Origin: Acidimicrobiaceae bacterium
GTDB lineage: Bacteria > Actinomycetota > Acidimicrobiia > Acidimicrobiales > RAAP-2
DNA: 57,213 bases
Direction of reading: 5' to 3'
NCBI GenBank assembly: GCA_003152015.1
Contig: PLZF01000011.1
Coordinates: 1 to 57,213 of the forward strand
In this document: piece by piece, positions 24,764-33,684 of the stretch
How positions within the stretch are numbered: the first letter of the stretch is position 1
How the letters are laid out: each line of letters begins with the position of its first letter
The notes under the pieces: generated by a model
Seen by the model: the letters and a program-made list of their open reading frames with translations, nothing else
Databases searched by the model: none
Told to the model about the DNA's origin: nothing
Translations under genes and position numbers: made by a program

Positions 24764-24777
24764 AGGACAAAGGCCCC
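24764..24777 (-). promoter_or_regulatory. Second Dos-box-like site, upstream of the GNAT gene
   Basis: On the minus strand the sequence reads GGGGCCTTTGTCCT, matching the DosR core at 10 of 14 positions. It shares the TAGGGGC....GTCCT frame with the site at 23523. It lies 45 bases before ATG 24719. Confidence 0.45.
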
Positions 24778-24826
24778 TACCGCCGGGCGCAGTACCATGC
24801 GGCACCTGTTCCGACGGCTGAAGTAG

Positions 24827-25789
24827 GTGACCACCTTGGAGGATTGCGCGGCGCCACAGCCGATGGATGTCCCCTTCGAGGTGTTCACGCGGGCGGAGTG
24901 GAGGGCCTTGGGGGTGCCGGCCGAAAGCGGCCTGTCATTCACCGATGTCGCCACCCTGGCCGCCACCGGGGACCCGGTGTCGCTCGACGAGTTGGCGGAC
25001 ATCTACGTTCCGCTCGCCCAATTGCTGGCCGTCTATGCATCGGCTGGACGCCACGCTCGCGGCGCGGTCGATAAGTTCCTGGGCAGGCTTGCACCGGCGT
25101 CGCCTTTTGTGATCGGGGTGGCCGGCAGTGTGGCCGTGGGTAAGAGCACCACCGCCCGAATTCTCCAGGCGCTCCTTGGCCGGGGCACGGATCACCCGTC
25201 TGTCGAGTTGATCACCACCGACGGGTTCCTGCATCCCAATGCCACCCTCGAAGAACGCGGCCTCATGGATCGAAAAGGCTTTCCCGAGAGTTACGACCGA
25301 CGTCGAATGGTCGAAGCCCTGGCCGCCATCAGGGCGGGCGACCCCGAGGTCAGTATCCCGGTGTACTCGCACCTCACCTACGACATCGTGCCCGGCAATT
25401 TCCAAGTCGTGGCCCGTCCGGACATGGTCATCGTGGAAGGGCTGAACGTCCTCCAGGTAAACACCCGGGACGTCTCGCAGCATGTTGTTGCGTCGGACTT
25501 CTTCGACTTCTCCATCTACGTGGACGCGGCCGAAGAGGACATCGCCCGGTGGTTCCGCGACCGGCTCCTCCAGTTGCGAGAAAGCGTCCTCACCGACCCG
25601 GACTCGTTCTTCCACGCCTTTGCCGATATGTCCACCGAAGAGGTTTCGGCCATCGCCGGGCGGATATGGTCGGACATCAACCTTGTCAACCTGCGCGAGA
25701 ACATCGCCCCGACAGCCGGTCGTGCCCATCTGGTGCTCGTAAAGGACGGCGAGCATCGGGTCCGCAAGGCCAGGCTGCGGAAGACCTGA
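24827..25789 (+). CDS. coaA: Type I pantothenate kinase
   Basis: The enzyme phosphorylates pantothenate with ATP, the first and usually rate-limiting step of coenzyme A synthesis. The 320-residue protein matches prokaryotic type I PanK throughout. It has an N-terminal FEVFTRAEWRALG, the P-loop GVAGSVAVGKST (about residues 98-109), ELITTDGFLHPNATL, GFPESYDRRRM, PVYSHLTYDIVPG and the C-terminal INLVNLRENIAPT. The frame starts at GTG 24827, with no better ATG close by. The NRDE gene follows after 18 bases and may be co-transcribed. Confidence 0.95.
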   Translation: MTTLEDCAAPQPMDVPFEVFTRAEWRALGVPAESGLSFTDVATLAATGDPVSLDELADIYVPLAQLLAVYASAGRHARGAVDKFLGRLAPASPFVIGVAGSVAVGKSTTARILQALLGRGTDHPSVELITTDGFLHPNATLEERGLMDRKGFPESYDRRRMVEALAAIRAGDPEVSIPVYSHLTYDIVPGNFQVVARPDMVIVEGLNVLQVNTRDVSQHVVASDFFDFSIYVDAAEEDIARWFRDRLLQLRESVLTDPDSFFHAFADMSTEEVSAIAGRIWSDINLVNLRENIAPTAGRAHLVLVKDGEHRVRKARLRKT

Positions 25790-25807
25790 GCCGGGTAGGC
25801 CACCCCC

Positions 25808-26605
25808 GTGTGCCTGTTGATCGCCATCTCCGGGGTCGTCGCTGACGCTCCGCTGCTGATTGCCGCCAATCGCGACGAGTTCTACGATCGCGGCGCCGTG
25901 AACCTGACGGTTCTGCAGGACACTGAACCGAGAATGCTCGGCGGCCGCGACCTGGTGGCCGGTGGTACCTGGTTGGCGGTGAACGAGCGTGGCGTGGTGG
26001 CAGCCCTGACCAACAAGCCAACGGAAGGTCAGCGTGACCCGGCCAAGCGCTCCCGGGGGGAGATCCCCCTGCTTCTGGCAGCACAGCCTTCTGCCTCGGC
26101 CGCGGTTGACGCTCTAGAATCGGCCTTTGCGCCTGACGCCTTCAATCCGTGCTGGGTCCTGGTGGGCGATCGCCGAGCCCTCTACTACCTCGACATGACC
26201 GGGCCGGAGGGAGTGAAAAGCGAGCTACTCCCACCTGGCGTGCACATTCTCGAGAACAAGCCGCTCGGGAGTCCGAGCAAAAAGGTGGATCACGTGAGAG
26301 AACTGTTGGGCGATTGCGAAAAGCGCTCCGCTGACGAAGTGATTGCCGACTTCGGTGGGATTCTGGGCGATCATCTGATGCCGTTGCTACCGATCGACGG
26401 GAGCGAAACGGCCGAGCGTCAGTCGCGGATCTCTGCGTGTTGCGTGCACACCGAGTTGTACGGCACCCGCTCCGCCATGGTCGTGTGTGATCCACCTTCG
26501 GCATCGGATGAACCCCGGGTGTGGGTAGCTGACGGGCCACCGTGCACCCACCCCTTCTCGCCCGTCACATTCGACCAGTTCTTCGACAGCCGGGCCGGTG
26601 GCTAA
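25808..26605 (+). CDS. NRDE (TANGO2-like) family protein
   Basis: The mature N-terminus reads Met-Cys-Leu-Leu-Ile, then AANRDEFYDR. This places Cys2 as the expected N-terminal nucleophile of an Ntn-hydrolase-like fold and provides the family name motif Asn-Arg-Asp-Glu. Further matches are LGGRDLVAGGTWLAVNERG and VAALTNKP. The length of 265 residues is normal. The biochemical role of bacterial NRDE proteins is not established; eukaryotic TANGO2 is linked to lipid and haem handling. The GTG at 25808 is fixed by the Cys2 requirement. Confidence 0.9.
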   Translation: MCLLIAISGVVADAPLLIAANRDEFYDRGAVNLTVLQDTEPRMLGGRDLVAGGTWLAVNERGVVAALTNKPTEGQRDPAKRSRGEIPLLLAAQPSASAAVDALESAFAPDAFNPCWVLVGDRRALYYLDMTGPEGVKSELLPPGVHILENKPLGSPSKKVDHVRELLGDCEKRSADEVIADFGGILGDHLMPLLPIDGSETAERQSRISACCVHTELYGTRSAMVVCDPPSASDEPRVWVADGPPCTHPFSPVTFDQFFDSRAGG

Positions 26606-26638
26606 CCGGGCCAGCCCGCCAATGGGCATCATGGACCC

Positions 26639-27298
26639 ATGCCCGACTGGCTCAGCCTGACCGGTCGTTTTGTCCACCTGTTGCCCCTCTCCATCGAGCA
26701 CGTTCCCGACCTGGTGTCGGCGGCCACCAAGGACCGGGCCACGTTCACGTTTTCATCGGCCCCAAGGGACGAGGAGACCATGGTCTCCTTCGTGAACAAG
26801 GCAATAGCCCACCGTGAGGCGGGGGACCAGCGCCCGTTCGCCACCTGGTCGGTCGATCTGGGCCGGATCGTCGGCACCACCCGCTTTTACGGCATCCAGC
26901 GCTGGGACTGGTCACTCACGCCCCGGGCGCACCAAATCCCCGTCGGCTCCCCGCCGATCGGTCCGCGTACCGACCGTCCGACCGTCCCGACCGGGTGGAG
27001 ATCGGGTACACCTGGCTGGCACCGGCCGCTCAACACACTGCGGTGAATCCCGAGGCCAAGCTGCTGATGCTGACCCATTCCTTCGAGCGGTGGTCTGCAC
27101 GGGGTGGGGATCCAGACCGACATTCGCCATGTTCGATCGCGGCGGGCCATCGAACGGTTGGGGCTGCAACTCGACGGGGTGATCAGGGTCGAACGCCCGG
27201 TTCGACGGCTCCGTGCGGGACTCGGCCCGCTACTCGATGTTGGCCCGCGAATGGCCTGACGCCAGGGCCCGGCTCCAGACTCGGTTGATGGCGACCTG
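26639..27298 (+). pseudogene. GNAT (RimJ/RimL-like) acetyltransferase broken by several frameshifts
   Basis: The gene starts intact at ATG 26639 (LTGRFVHLLPLSIEHVPDLV ... GRIVGTTRFYGIQRWDWSL). It then continues in a second frame (VEIGYTWLAPAAQHTAVNPE, about 26,995), a third (GIQTDIRHVRSRRAIERLG, about 27,100) and a fourth (DGSVRDSARYSMLAREWPDA, about 27,200), ending at 27,298. Together these pieces make an almost full-length protein of about 215 residues, as expected for RimJ/RimL-type acetyltransferases. At least three indels separate the frames. Either the gene is decaying or this stretch has clustered sequencing errors. Confidence 0.8.
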
Positions 27299-27341
27299 AA
27301 CGGGACCATGACCCGGGTCCCGGGCAACAGGTGGGCTGGTT

Positions 27342-28607
27342 CTATCCCCCGGCGTTGGTGGGAACGTCCCGGAAGGGCAGCTGATGGGAGGCATCGGGCT
27401 CCCTGGGTAGGCCGAGGACCCGTTCACCCAGGATGTTGCGCTGGATTTCATCGGTTCCTCCCGCGATGGACACCGCCGGGACCGAGACGAAGATCTCGGC
27501 GATGGTCCCGCCCAGCGGGCTGTCCGCGCCGGTGAGCATGCCCGATGCGCCGGCGATGAGGGAATGGACCCGCGAGGCGGCCCGGGCCACGTTGCTGGCC
27601 GCCAACTTGCCGAGTGAGCCTTCCGGACCGGGAGGCCGGCCGAGGGCGCGGGCCGCCCGGTCGCGCTGGGCCGTCCAGGTGGCTGTCCGCGCCATGCCTA
27701 TCAGGCGGGCCATCTCTTGGCGGATGAGTGGATCGGTATTGGCCCCGGTGGCAATGGCCCGATCAACTACCAAGTCGACTCTTCCCGCCCGCTGTGGGTA
27801 CCACTTGTAGGGCTCGTAGAGGACGGCCCGTTCAGCCGCGGCTTCGCGCCATGCCCGGCCATCGGTGCGAGCTCGCGCCGGCGCCTGTCCCATGACCGCG
27901 TAGCGGCGTTCGTGGGCCAGCGTGGTGAGGGCCACCGCCCATCCGTGGCCGACCTCGCCGACCAGGTTGCCGGCCGGGATCCGGGCATCATCGAAGTACA
28001 CCTCATTGAACGAGGCGTGGCCGTTCATCTGGCGCAGCGGCCTCACCTCGATGCTGGGCTGTTGCATGGGGATCACGAAGGAGGTGATGCCCTGATGCTT
28101 GGGGACGTCCCAGTCGGTCCTGGCCGCCAGCAGCCCGTAGTCGGCATGGGTGGCCGAGGTGGTCCACACCTTCTGTCCGTTGACGATCCATTCGTCGCCA
28201 TCGGGCTCGGCCCGGGTGGTGAGCCCGGCGAGGTCGGACCCGGACCCGGGCTCGCTGAAGAGTTGGCACCAGGTGATCTCACCGGTCACTGTCGGCCGGA
28301 GGAGACGGCGCTTGAGATCGTCGGAGCCGTGCTCGAGGATGGTCGGGGCCGCCAGGTGCATCCCGACCCCGTCGGGAACACCGATGGCACCGGCGCGGGT
28401 TATCTCGTCGGACACCATGTCGGCGAATGCCGCCGGAAGCGCACGGCCACACCATGCCAGGGGCCAAGTGGGACATGCCCATCCCGAGTCGGCCAGCCGG
28501 GTCCGCCATTCGACCAGGCTGAGCTCGGGGTTCCAGTTGGCCTCGATCCAGCTCCTCAGCTCCTGGCCGGCTCGGGTCGCGGCGAGCGGCTCGACCGCGT
28601 CGGTCAC
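27342..28607 (-). CDS. Acyl-CoA dehydrogenase
   Basis: This flavoenzyme removes two hydrogens from an acyl-CoA thioester and passes electrons to ETF. The 421-residue protein shows the family blocks: WCQLFSEPGSGSDLAGLTTRA (FAD/substrate site), WIVNGQKVWTTSA, NEVYFDDARIPAGNLVGEVG, and the C-terminal SIAGGTDEIQRNILGERVLG. In this branch the catalytic base lies in the segment before SIAGGTDEIQ and cannot be fixed by eye. It begins at GTG 28607, overlapping the crotonase stop (GTGA), so the pair is translationally coupled in a fatty-acid, steroid or branched acyl-CoA degradation step. Confidence 0.92.
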   Translation of the reverse strand: MTDAVEPLAATRAGQELRSWIEANWNPELSLVEWRTRLADSGWACPTWPLAWCGRALPAAFADMVSDEITRAGAIGVPDGVGMHLAAPTILEHGSDDLKRRLLRPTVTGEITWCQLFSEPGSGSDLAGLTTRAEPDGDEWIVNGQKVWTTSATHADYGLLAARTDWDVPKHQGITSFVIPMQQPSIEVRPLRQMNGHASFNEVYFDDARIPAGNLVGEVGHGWAVALTTLAHERRYAVMGQAPARARTDGRAWREAAAERAVLYEPYKWYPQRAGRVDLVVDRAIATGANTDPLIRQEMARLIGMARTATWTAQRDRAARALGRPPGPEGSLGKLAASNVARAASRVHSLIAGASGMLTGADSPLGGTIAEIFVSVPAVSIAGGTDEIQRNILGERVLGLPREPDASHQLPFRDVPTNAGG

Positions 28608-29458
28608 CTACCGTTGAAGCGGGGTGGGCGGCGCTCGGCCGTGGCCCGGACACCCTCGGAGAAATCCGCGGTGAGCAGCAGTTTGTGCTGCTCACTTGCT
28701 TCCCGGGCCAGGGCGGCCCGCACCCGGTCGGCGAGATCACCGCGCATGGTCTCTCTGATCGACCTCACCGCCAGCGGGGCGGACCTGGCAATTTCGGCGG
28801 CGAAGGCATGGGCTTGGGGCACCAGTTGGTCGGTGTCGACCAACTGGTCGCACAGGCCGATGCGGACAGCGTCCTCTCCGGACAACCGGCGTCCGGTGTA
28901 GAGCATCTCCAGGCTGTGTTGCTGGCCGACGATGGGAGGCAGGGTGGCCGACAAGGCGAAGCCCTGGTGAAATCCGAGCTGAGCGAAGTTGGCCGAGAAG
29001 CGGGCCTCCGGGCAGGTGATCCGAAAATCAGCCGAGCAGGCCAGACCCAGACCTCCCCCGATGGCCGCGCCCTGGACGGCGGCCACCACCGGTGTCAACG
29101 TGTCGAACAGACGGGCGGCCTCTTGGTAGAGCTGTTCGATTCCTCCGGCGCCGAGACCCGGTTCGGGGCCGGTGGGCCGATTGTTGAAATTGGCCCCGGC
29201 GCAGAAGTGCTTTCCCTCCGAGCACAACACGATGGCCCGGCAGGCATTCTCGGCGTCGAGAGCCTCATAGGCGTCGGCCAGGGATCGCATGAGGGCAATG
29301 TCGAAGAAGTTGTTGGGAGGCCGGTGAATCTGCACGGTGGCCACGAAGTCGTCGTCGACGATCACCGTCACGTCCCCGAACTGCGTGGGAGCTGTCGAAC
29401 CGGTCACCCTGGTCCCGTCGGTCGCGAGATCGGCTGCTTCACCTGCCATGGCCGTCAT
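28604..29458 (-). CDS. Crotonase-fold protein (enoyl-CoA hydratase/isomerase family)
   Basis: This 284-residue member of the crotonase fold has the CoA-binding segment GKHFCAGANF and the oxyanion-hole glycines in AAIGGGLGLACSADFRI. Compared with classical enoyl-CoA hydratase, the two catalytic glutamates are not at the usual places: GGGxE reads GGGLG, and the later GxPE segment reads AQLGFHQGF. It may therefore be an isomerase, a thioesterase-like or another non-hydratase member. The first ~25 residues are an extra N-terminal tail, and a shorter start is possible. It is upstream of, and coupled to, the acyl-CoA dehydrogenase gene. Confidence 0.85.
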   Translation of the reverse strand: MTAMAGEAADLATDGTRVTGSTAPTQFGDVTVIVDDDFVATVQIHRPPNNFFDIALMRSLADAYEALDAENACRAIVLCSEGKHFCAGANFNNRPTGPEPGLGAGGIEQLYQEAARLFDTLTPVVAAVQGAAIGGGLGLACSADFRITCPEARFSANFAQLGFHQGFALSATLPPIVGQQHSLEMLYTGRRLSGEDAVRIGLCDQLVDTDQLVPQAHAFAAEIARSAPLAVRSIRETMRGDLADRVRAALAREASEQHKLLLTADFSEGVRATAERRPPRFNGR

Positions 29459-29489
29459 GCTATCGGCCGGCCTCCGGGCCGTCGGCGGG

Positions 29490-30320
29490 CTAGCCGGCTG
29501 CCACCAGCAGGGCGAGACCTCCCGCCATGACGGCGGCGCTCACCAGGCGGTGCACCCCGAGTCGTTCGCGGAGCACCAGCCAACCGGCCAACGCTCCGAT
29601 CAGCACCGATGACTCCCGCAGCACCGAGACGTAGCCCACCGGCGCATATTGAAAGGCCACCACCACCATGGTGTACGACGCGGTCACGAGCACTCCGGCC
29701 ACCAACAGCCGCCAGAACGAACTCCGCAGCATCGAAACCATGGCCCGCTGGCGACCTCGGGCCAGCCCGGCCACCGAGATGGTGACCCCGGTGAGGACCT
29801 GCAGGCTGAGCCCATAGGCGATGCCCGAGCCGGCGTGGCGGCTGCCGGTGGCGTCGACCAGGCTGTAGGTGGCGATGGCGATGCCGGTGAAGATGGCCCA
29901 CCGTAGCGACACTGGGCTGGCACCGCGACCCATCAACAGCAGAAGTGACACGGTCACGATGGCCACCCCCACCCAGGCCAGGGAGGGGAGGTCTTGGCCG
30001 AGGAGGACGGCGCCACCCACCGCAGCCAGCAGGGCGCCGCTGCCCCGGGCCAGCGGGTAGGCCAACGAGAAGTCGCCGTGGGTATATGCCCGTGAGAGAC
30101 CGGTTACGTAGACCACCTGAACCGCCGCCGAAATGATCAGGTAGGGCCAGGCGGCGCTGTCGGGCAGTCCCACCACCGCCAACACCGGCACCGAGAGAAC
30201 CGCCCCGATGAGCCATTGCGCCCAGAAGGCGGCGTCCCGGTCTTCACTGACCTTGAGGATGAGGTTCCAGGTGGCGTGCAGCACGGCTGCCGACAGCGCC
30301 AGAAGTGTGGCGGTAACCAT
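29490..30320 (-). CDS. EamA/DMT-family transporter
   Basis: The protein has 276 residues with about ten hydrophobic helices arranged as two EamA repeats. The first starts LLALSAAVLHATWNLILK; the second starts about residue 146 (WAIFTGIAIATYSLVDATG). Conserved DMT features include SRAYTHGDFSLAYPLARGS and the near-C-terminal LRESSVLIGALAGWLVLRERL. Members export amino acids or metabolites; the substrate here is unknown. ATG 30320 is chosen because the longer frame runs into the upstream gene without membrane features. It is separated by 12 bases from the nuclease-fold gene and probably shares its transcript. Confidence 0.88.
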   Translation of the reverse strand: MVTATLLALSAAVLHATWNLILKVSEDRDAAFWAQWLIGAVLSVPVLAVVGLPDSAAWPYLIISAAVQVVYVTGLSRAYTHGDFSLAYPLARGSGALLAAVGGAVLLGQDLPSLAWVGVAIVTVSLLLLMGRGASPVSLRWAIFTGIAIATYSLVDATGSRHAGSGIAYGLSLQVLTGVTISVAGLARGRQRAMVSMLRSSFWRLLVAGVLVTASYTMVVVAFQYAPVGYVSVLRESSVLIGALAGWLVLRERLGVHRLVSAAVMAGGLALLVAAG

Positions 30321-30331
30321 GGCCGGTGCCG

Positions 30332-31417
30332 CTAGTGACGGGGACGGTTCCGTACCACCAGCTCGATTTCGAGAGCCAGATGGTCGGAGAGGCGCGGCAG
30401 CCGGTCGAATCCGGGTGCCCCGGTATGGCGCGGAAAGGCCCGACGCCGGGGCCGGCCGAACGAGAGCTCCAGTCGGTGCTCGGGGGTGGCCGACTGCACC
30501 CACACGTAGTCGATGCGCTCGCGCCCTGGTTGTGCCCCCTGGTCGCCCGGGTCGTCCACCAAGCGCCCGGGACACTCGGAGTCCTCTTCGTCAAAAGGAT
30601 CCTCCGCGACTCCACAGGTGGGGCCCGGCCCCACCCCCCGCGCCACCCAGGTGTCCACCAGACCCAGCGGTGCCAGTTTGGCCGTCAGGTCGAGGTGCCA
30701 CCGCCCAGGCGGCCCAGGCTGTTCGGCGTCGTGCGCCAACACGTTGAAGTCGCCGACCACCGTGGCCACGTTCTCCGGGCGGTGGGTGCGCTCCACAAAG
30801 GCAACCAGTTCGTCGACCTGTTGCATCCGCAGATGGTGCCGGCGTTCGGGATCGGCGGATCGCCCTCCGGGGAGCAGTCCCGTCCCCCAGAACAGGTGCG
30901 TGCTGTAGATCTCCACCTTCCCCGCCGTGTCGTCGCCCAAGGGATCGACTTCGACCAGCAGTACTCCCTTGTTCGACCAGGCATCGGCATCGTGCAGACG
31001 ATCGCCGCGCACGGTAAAGCGATGTTGTCGGCTGCGGGTGACGGCCAGGCCGTCGACCACCGTTAACAGACCGCTCGAGGCGAACGACGCCGGGCCCAAC
31101 GGAAGAAATGTGCGCTCGGGCCCGGCCAGCGCGGTGACCCCGGTGCGGGCGTCCCACCCGTTGAGGACCCACCGGCGCTCGATGGGGTCGAACACCTCGG
31201 CCAGGGCGGCCACGTCGTAGGTTCCGGCCAGGGCGGCGCCGATGGCCGCGGCTCGATCGGCCACCGCCGGCGCCGCCATCTCACCCACCGCCGGCAACGG
31301 CACGCCCCAGGGGACCAAACGCGGACGCAGGAGAAACGTGTTCCAAACCAGCAGATGGATCCGACGCTCCTCCGCCGCCGCTTGGCCGCCTGCCGGTGTG
31401 GGTGGGTCTTCGGCCAT
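30332..31417 (-). CDS. Endonuclease/exonuclease/phosphatase-fold hydrolase
   Basis: The 361-residue protein has the metal-dependent EEP fold shared by nucleases, sphingomyelinases and inositol phosphatases. Motifs in order are LLVWNTFLLRP (Asn), VAALAEVFD (metal-binding Glu), EIYSTHLFWG (catalytic His), VVGDFNV (Asp-Asn), RIDYVWVQS and RLSDHLALEIEL (Asp-His). The long linkers and the absence of DNA-repair hallmarks favour a phospholipase-C/sphingomyelinase-like role, but no signal peptide is seen. ATG 31417 is preferred over the in-frame ATG 31450, which reaches into the divergent promoter region. Confidence 0.82.
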   Translation of the reverse strand: MAEDPPTPAGGQAAAEERRIHLLVWNTFLLRPRLVPWGVPLPAVGEMAAPAVADRAAAIGAALAGTYDVAALAEVFDPIERRWVLNGWDARTGVTALAGPERTFLPLGPASFASSGLLTVVDGLAVTRSRQHRFTVRGDRLHDADAWSNKGVLLVEVDPLGDDTAGKVEIYSTHLFWGTGLLPGGRSADPERRHHLRMQQVDELVAFVERTHRPENVATVVGDFNVLAHDAEQPGPPGRWHLDLTAKLAPLGLVDTWVARGVGPGPTCGVAEDPFDEEDSECPGRLVDDPGDQGAQPGRERIDYVWVQSATPEHRLELSFGRPRRRAFPRHTGAPGFDRLPRLSDHLALEIELVVRNRPRH

Positions 31418-31515
31418 GGAAGGACCACAGTACGCTCCCGGAATGGGCAATTCCCACCTCTCAGTTCCCCATCGCCTGGGCGTTCCAATACGGTGACGGC
31501 CATGGGAATCCGACC

Positions 31516-32409
31516 ATGAGCCACGCCGGGGTGGACATCGTCAAGGCGCTTCTGGCCGACGCCGGTCTGCTCACCGGTCCTATCGACGACCAGCGCGCCG
31601 CCATGGACGCGGCCTCGGCCGGGGCACCACCGCCGGACGGGGTCACCATCGAGGCCGTCACCCTGGGCGGGCGGGGGGCCGAATGGCTGACCCCCGATGG
31701 GATCGGCCGGGATGCCGCGGTGCTCTACCTGCACGGGGGAGGGTACTGCTCGGGATCTCTCAACAGTCACCGCGATCTGGCCGCCCGTATCGGGATTGCC
31801 TCTCGGTGTGCAGTGGTCACCCTCGACTACCGCCTCGGACCCGAAGACCCGTTTCCGGCCGCCGTCACCGATGCCGCCGCCTACCGGCAGCTGGTGGTCG
31901 AGGGGATTCCAGCCGACCGGATCGCCATCGCCGGGGACTCCGCCGGGGGAGGCCTCACCGTGGCAACGCTTCTCGCCCTGCGCGCCGAGGGGACGTCTCT
32001 TCCGGCCGCGGCGGTGTGCCTGTCCCCCTGGGTGGACCTCACCCAGTCGGCGGCCTCCTACCAGCGGCTGGCCGACCTCGACGCCATGCTCAGCAAAGAG
32101 AACCTCGACTTTCTGGCCGACGCTTACCTGGCCGGGGCCGACCCCCGCACCGAGCTGGCCTCACCACTGTTCGCCGAGGACCTGTCGGGTTTGCCACCTC
32201 TACGCATCGAGGTGGGAGCCCACGAGGTACTGCTGGACGACGCCACCGGATTGGCCGAACGGGTCGGGGCGGCCGGCAACGATGTCACCCTCACCGTGTG
32301 GCCCGAGATGATCCATGTGTTTCAGGCGTTCCCCGGAGTGATCCTCCCCGAGACCGACGAGAGTGTGGCGGGAATCGGGGACTTTCTGGCCGGTCAACTG
32401 TCCCGGTAG
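31516..32409 (+). CDS. Alpha/beta hydrolase of the hormone-sensitive lipase (HSL) family
   Basis: This 297-residue esterase has the oxyanion motif HGGGYCSG and the nucleophile elbow GDSAGG, both diagnostic of family IV carboxylesterases. The family Asp and His of the triad fit EVGAHEVLLDDA and MIHVFQAF near the C-terminus. No signal peptide is present, so it is cytoplasmic. ATG 31516 (MSHAGVDIVK) is chosen; the longer frame from 31396 overlaps the divergent gene and lacks family similarity. It is divergent from the EEP-fold gene across about 100 bases. Confidence 0.92.
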   Translation: MSHAGVDIVKALLADAGLLTGPIDDQRAAMDAASAGAPPPDGVTIEAVTLGGRGAEWLTPDGIGRDAAVLYLHGGGYCSGSLNSHRDLAARIGIASRCAVVTLDYRLGPEDPFPAAVTDAAAYRQLVVEGIPADRIAIAGDSAGGGLTVATLLALRAEGTSLPAAAVCLSPWVDLTQSAASYQRLADLDAMLSKENLDFLADAYLAGADPRTELASPLFAEDLSGLPPLRIEVGAHEVLLDDATGLAERVGAAGNDVTLTVWPEMIHVFQAFPGVILPETDESVAGIGDFLAGQLSR

Positions 32410-32472
32410 CCGGCTTCGGGAACCATCGGGCCAACGGACCATCGAGCGATCGGGGCCATCGGCCGCCGGACT

Positions 32473-33555
32473 TCAGGGGCTCGAAGTGAAGGTGTAGGTG
32501 AACGGGGTGGCGTGGGGGGCGGTGTAGAACACGATCTTTCCGTTGATGAAGATGCCGACCACCACCGCCGCGCTGCCCACCGACACGGTGATCGACTTGT
32601 CTGCGTCGAACGACTTCACATCACCCGCCTGCAGATCCCCCACCAACAGCGGGGCAATCGAAGCCGGGCTCTTGACTAGTACCCAACACAGGCCTGACGC
32701 CGTGAGCCGGAGGGTGAAGTGTGGATTGGACACTGTATAGACGGCTTGGGTGGAGCCGTCAGTGGGACCCGGGGTCACCGCTTGAGCGGCGGGGCGCGTA
32801 TGGGCGGCCGCCGGTTTGGGCGATGCCGGGAGCGGTGCTCCGCCGGGAGCGGTGATGCGCAGAATATGGGACTCGACCATCCACTGGGGCCGCAGGCTCT
32901 GAATCACCGTTCCCGCCACCACGGCCAACGCCAGCAGTGCCACCACCCAAGTGGTCGCCTTCAATGCGGTGGGAGCCCGCCGCCGCCGACGGGCCCGTCG
33001 GATGGCCCGCTTGGCATCCTTGAGCTCTGACATCGGGATGGCCGGGATCATGCCAGTGGGTGGACCCACAGCTACCCCGTATCCATGGGCACCGAAACCG
33101 CTGGCGGCCGAGGTGGCGAACCCGGCGACCCGGGGTACCTGGCCGGTCTGGGTGAAGGCGCGCAGGTGCTCGGGACCGCTGGTGACCGCGGCCACCACGC
33201 CGGCCAACCCTCCGGCGTCACGCTGCCGTCGGCGACTGGTGGCTACCGGTGACGATGACCAGGCCTCCATCAACTGGAGGGCCAGGGCATCGCCGTCCAG
33301 GGTCAGAAAGGCGGCGTAGCGGCGCAGGGTGGACAGCGCCATGGCCTGGTCGGGCATCGAACTCAGGTCTCCCGACTCGAGTCCCTCGAGCTGGGTGATG
33401 GGTCGGGCCAGGCGGTCGTGCACGGTGACCAGATCGAGGCCGCGTTGCTCCCTCGTCTCTCGGAGCATCCTCCCGATCTCCGCCGGGGAGGTGGGGATGT
33501 GTCGCTGTTGCTGTTCGCCGCGTCGGCCTGTGATGCCGCCACGTTGCCGGGTCAC
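32473..33555 (-). CDS. RodZ-like transmembrane helix-turn-helix protein
   Basis: The 360-residue protein begins with a helix-turn-helix of the Xre/RodZ type (about residues 24-90, IGRMLRETREQRGLDLVTVH ... LEGLESGDLSSMP). It continues through an Arg-rich linker and has one transmembrane helix (TTWVVALLALAVVAGTVI). It ends in an extracytoplasmic domain resembling DUF4115 (LCWVLVKS ... DLQAGDVKSFDADKSITV). This is the RodZ architecture, a morphogenesis factor that links MreB to cell-wall synthesis. No mreB neighbours are visible, so an exact RodZ role is uncertain. It is separated from the serine hydrolase gene by about 130 bases. Confidence 0.8.
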   Translation of the reverse strand: MTRQRGGITGRRGEQQQRHIPTSPAEIGRMLRETREQRGLDLVTVHDRLARPITQLEGLESGDLSSMPDQAMALSTLRRYAAFLTLDGDALALQLMEAWSSSPVATSRRRQRDAGGLAGVVAAVTSGPEHLRAFTQTGQVPRVAGFATSAASGFGAHGYGVAVGPPTGMIPAIPMSELKDAKRAIRRARRRRRAPTALKATTWVVALLALAVVAGTVIQSLRPQWMVESHILRITAPGGAPLPASPKPAAAHTRPAAQAVTPGPTDGSTQAVYTVSNPHFTLRLTASGLCWVLVKSPASIAPLLVGDLQAGDVKSFDADKSITVSVGSAAVVVGIFINGKIVFYTAPHATPFTYTFTSSP

Positions 33556-33684
33556 TGATGTCTCCTGACTTTTCCCTCGCCGTAAGAGTACCTGGCGGGA
33601 ACGCTCGTTTGCCCTCGGACCGTCTCGCTTTCACCCGAACCGAGTGGGGGCCGCCTCTGACCGATCCGGACCGATGGTCGAGGT

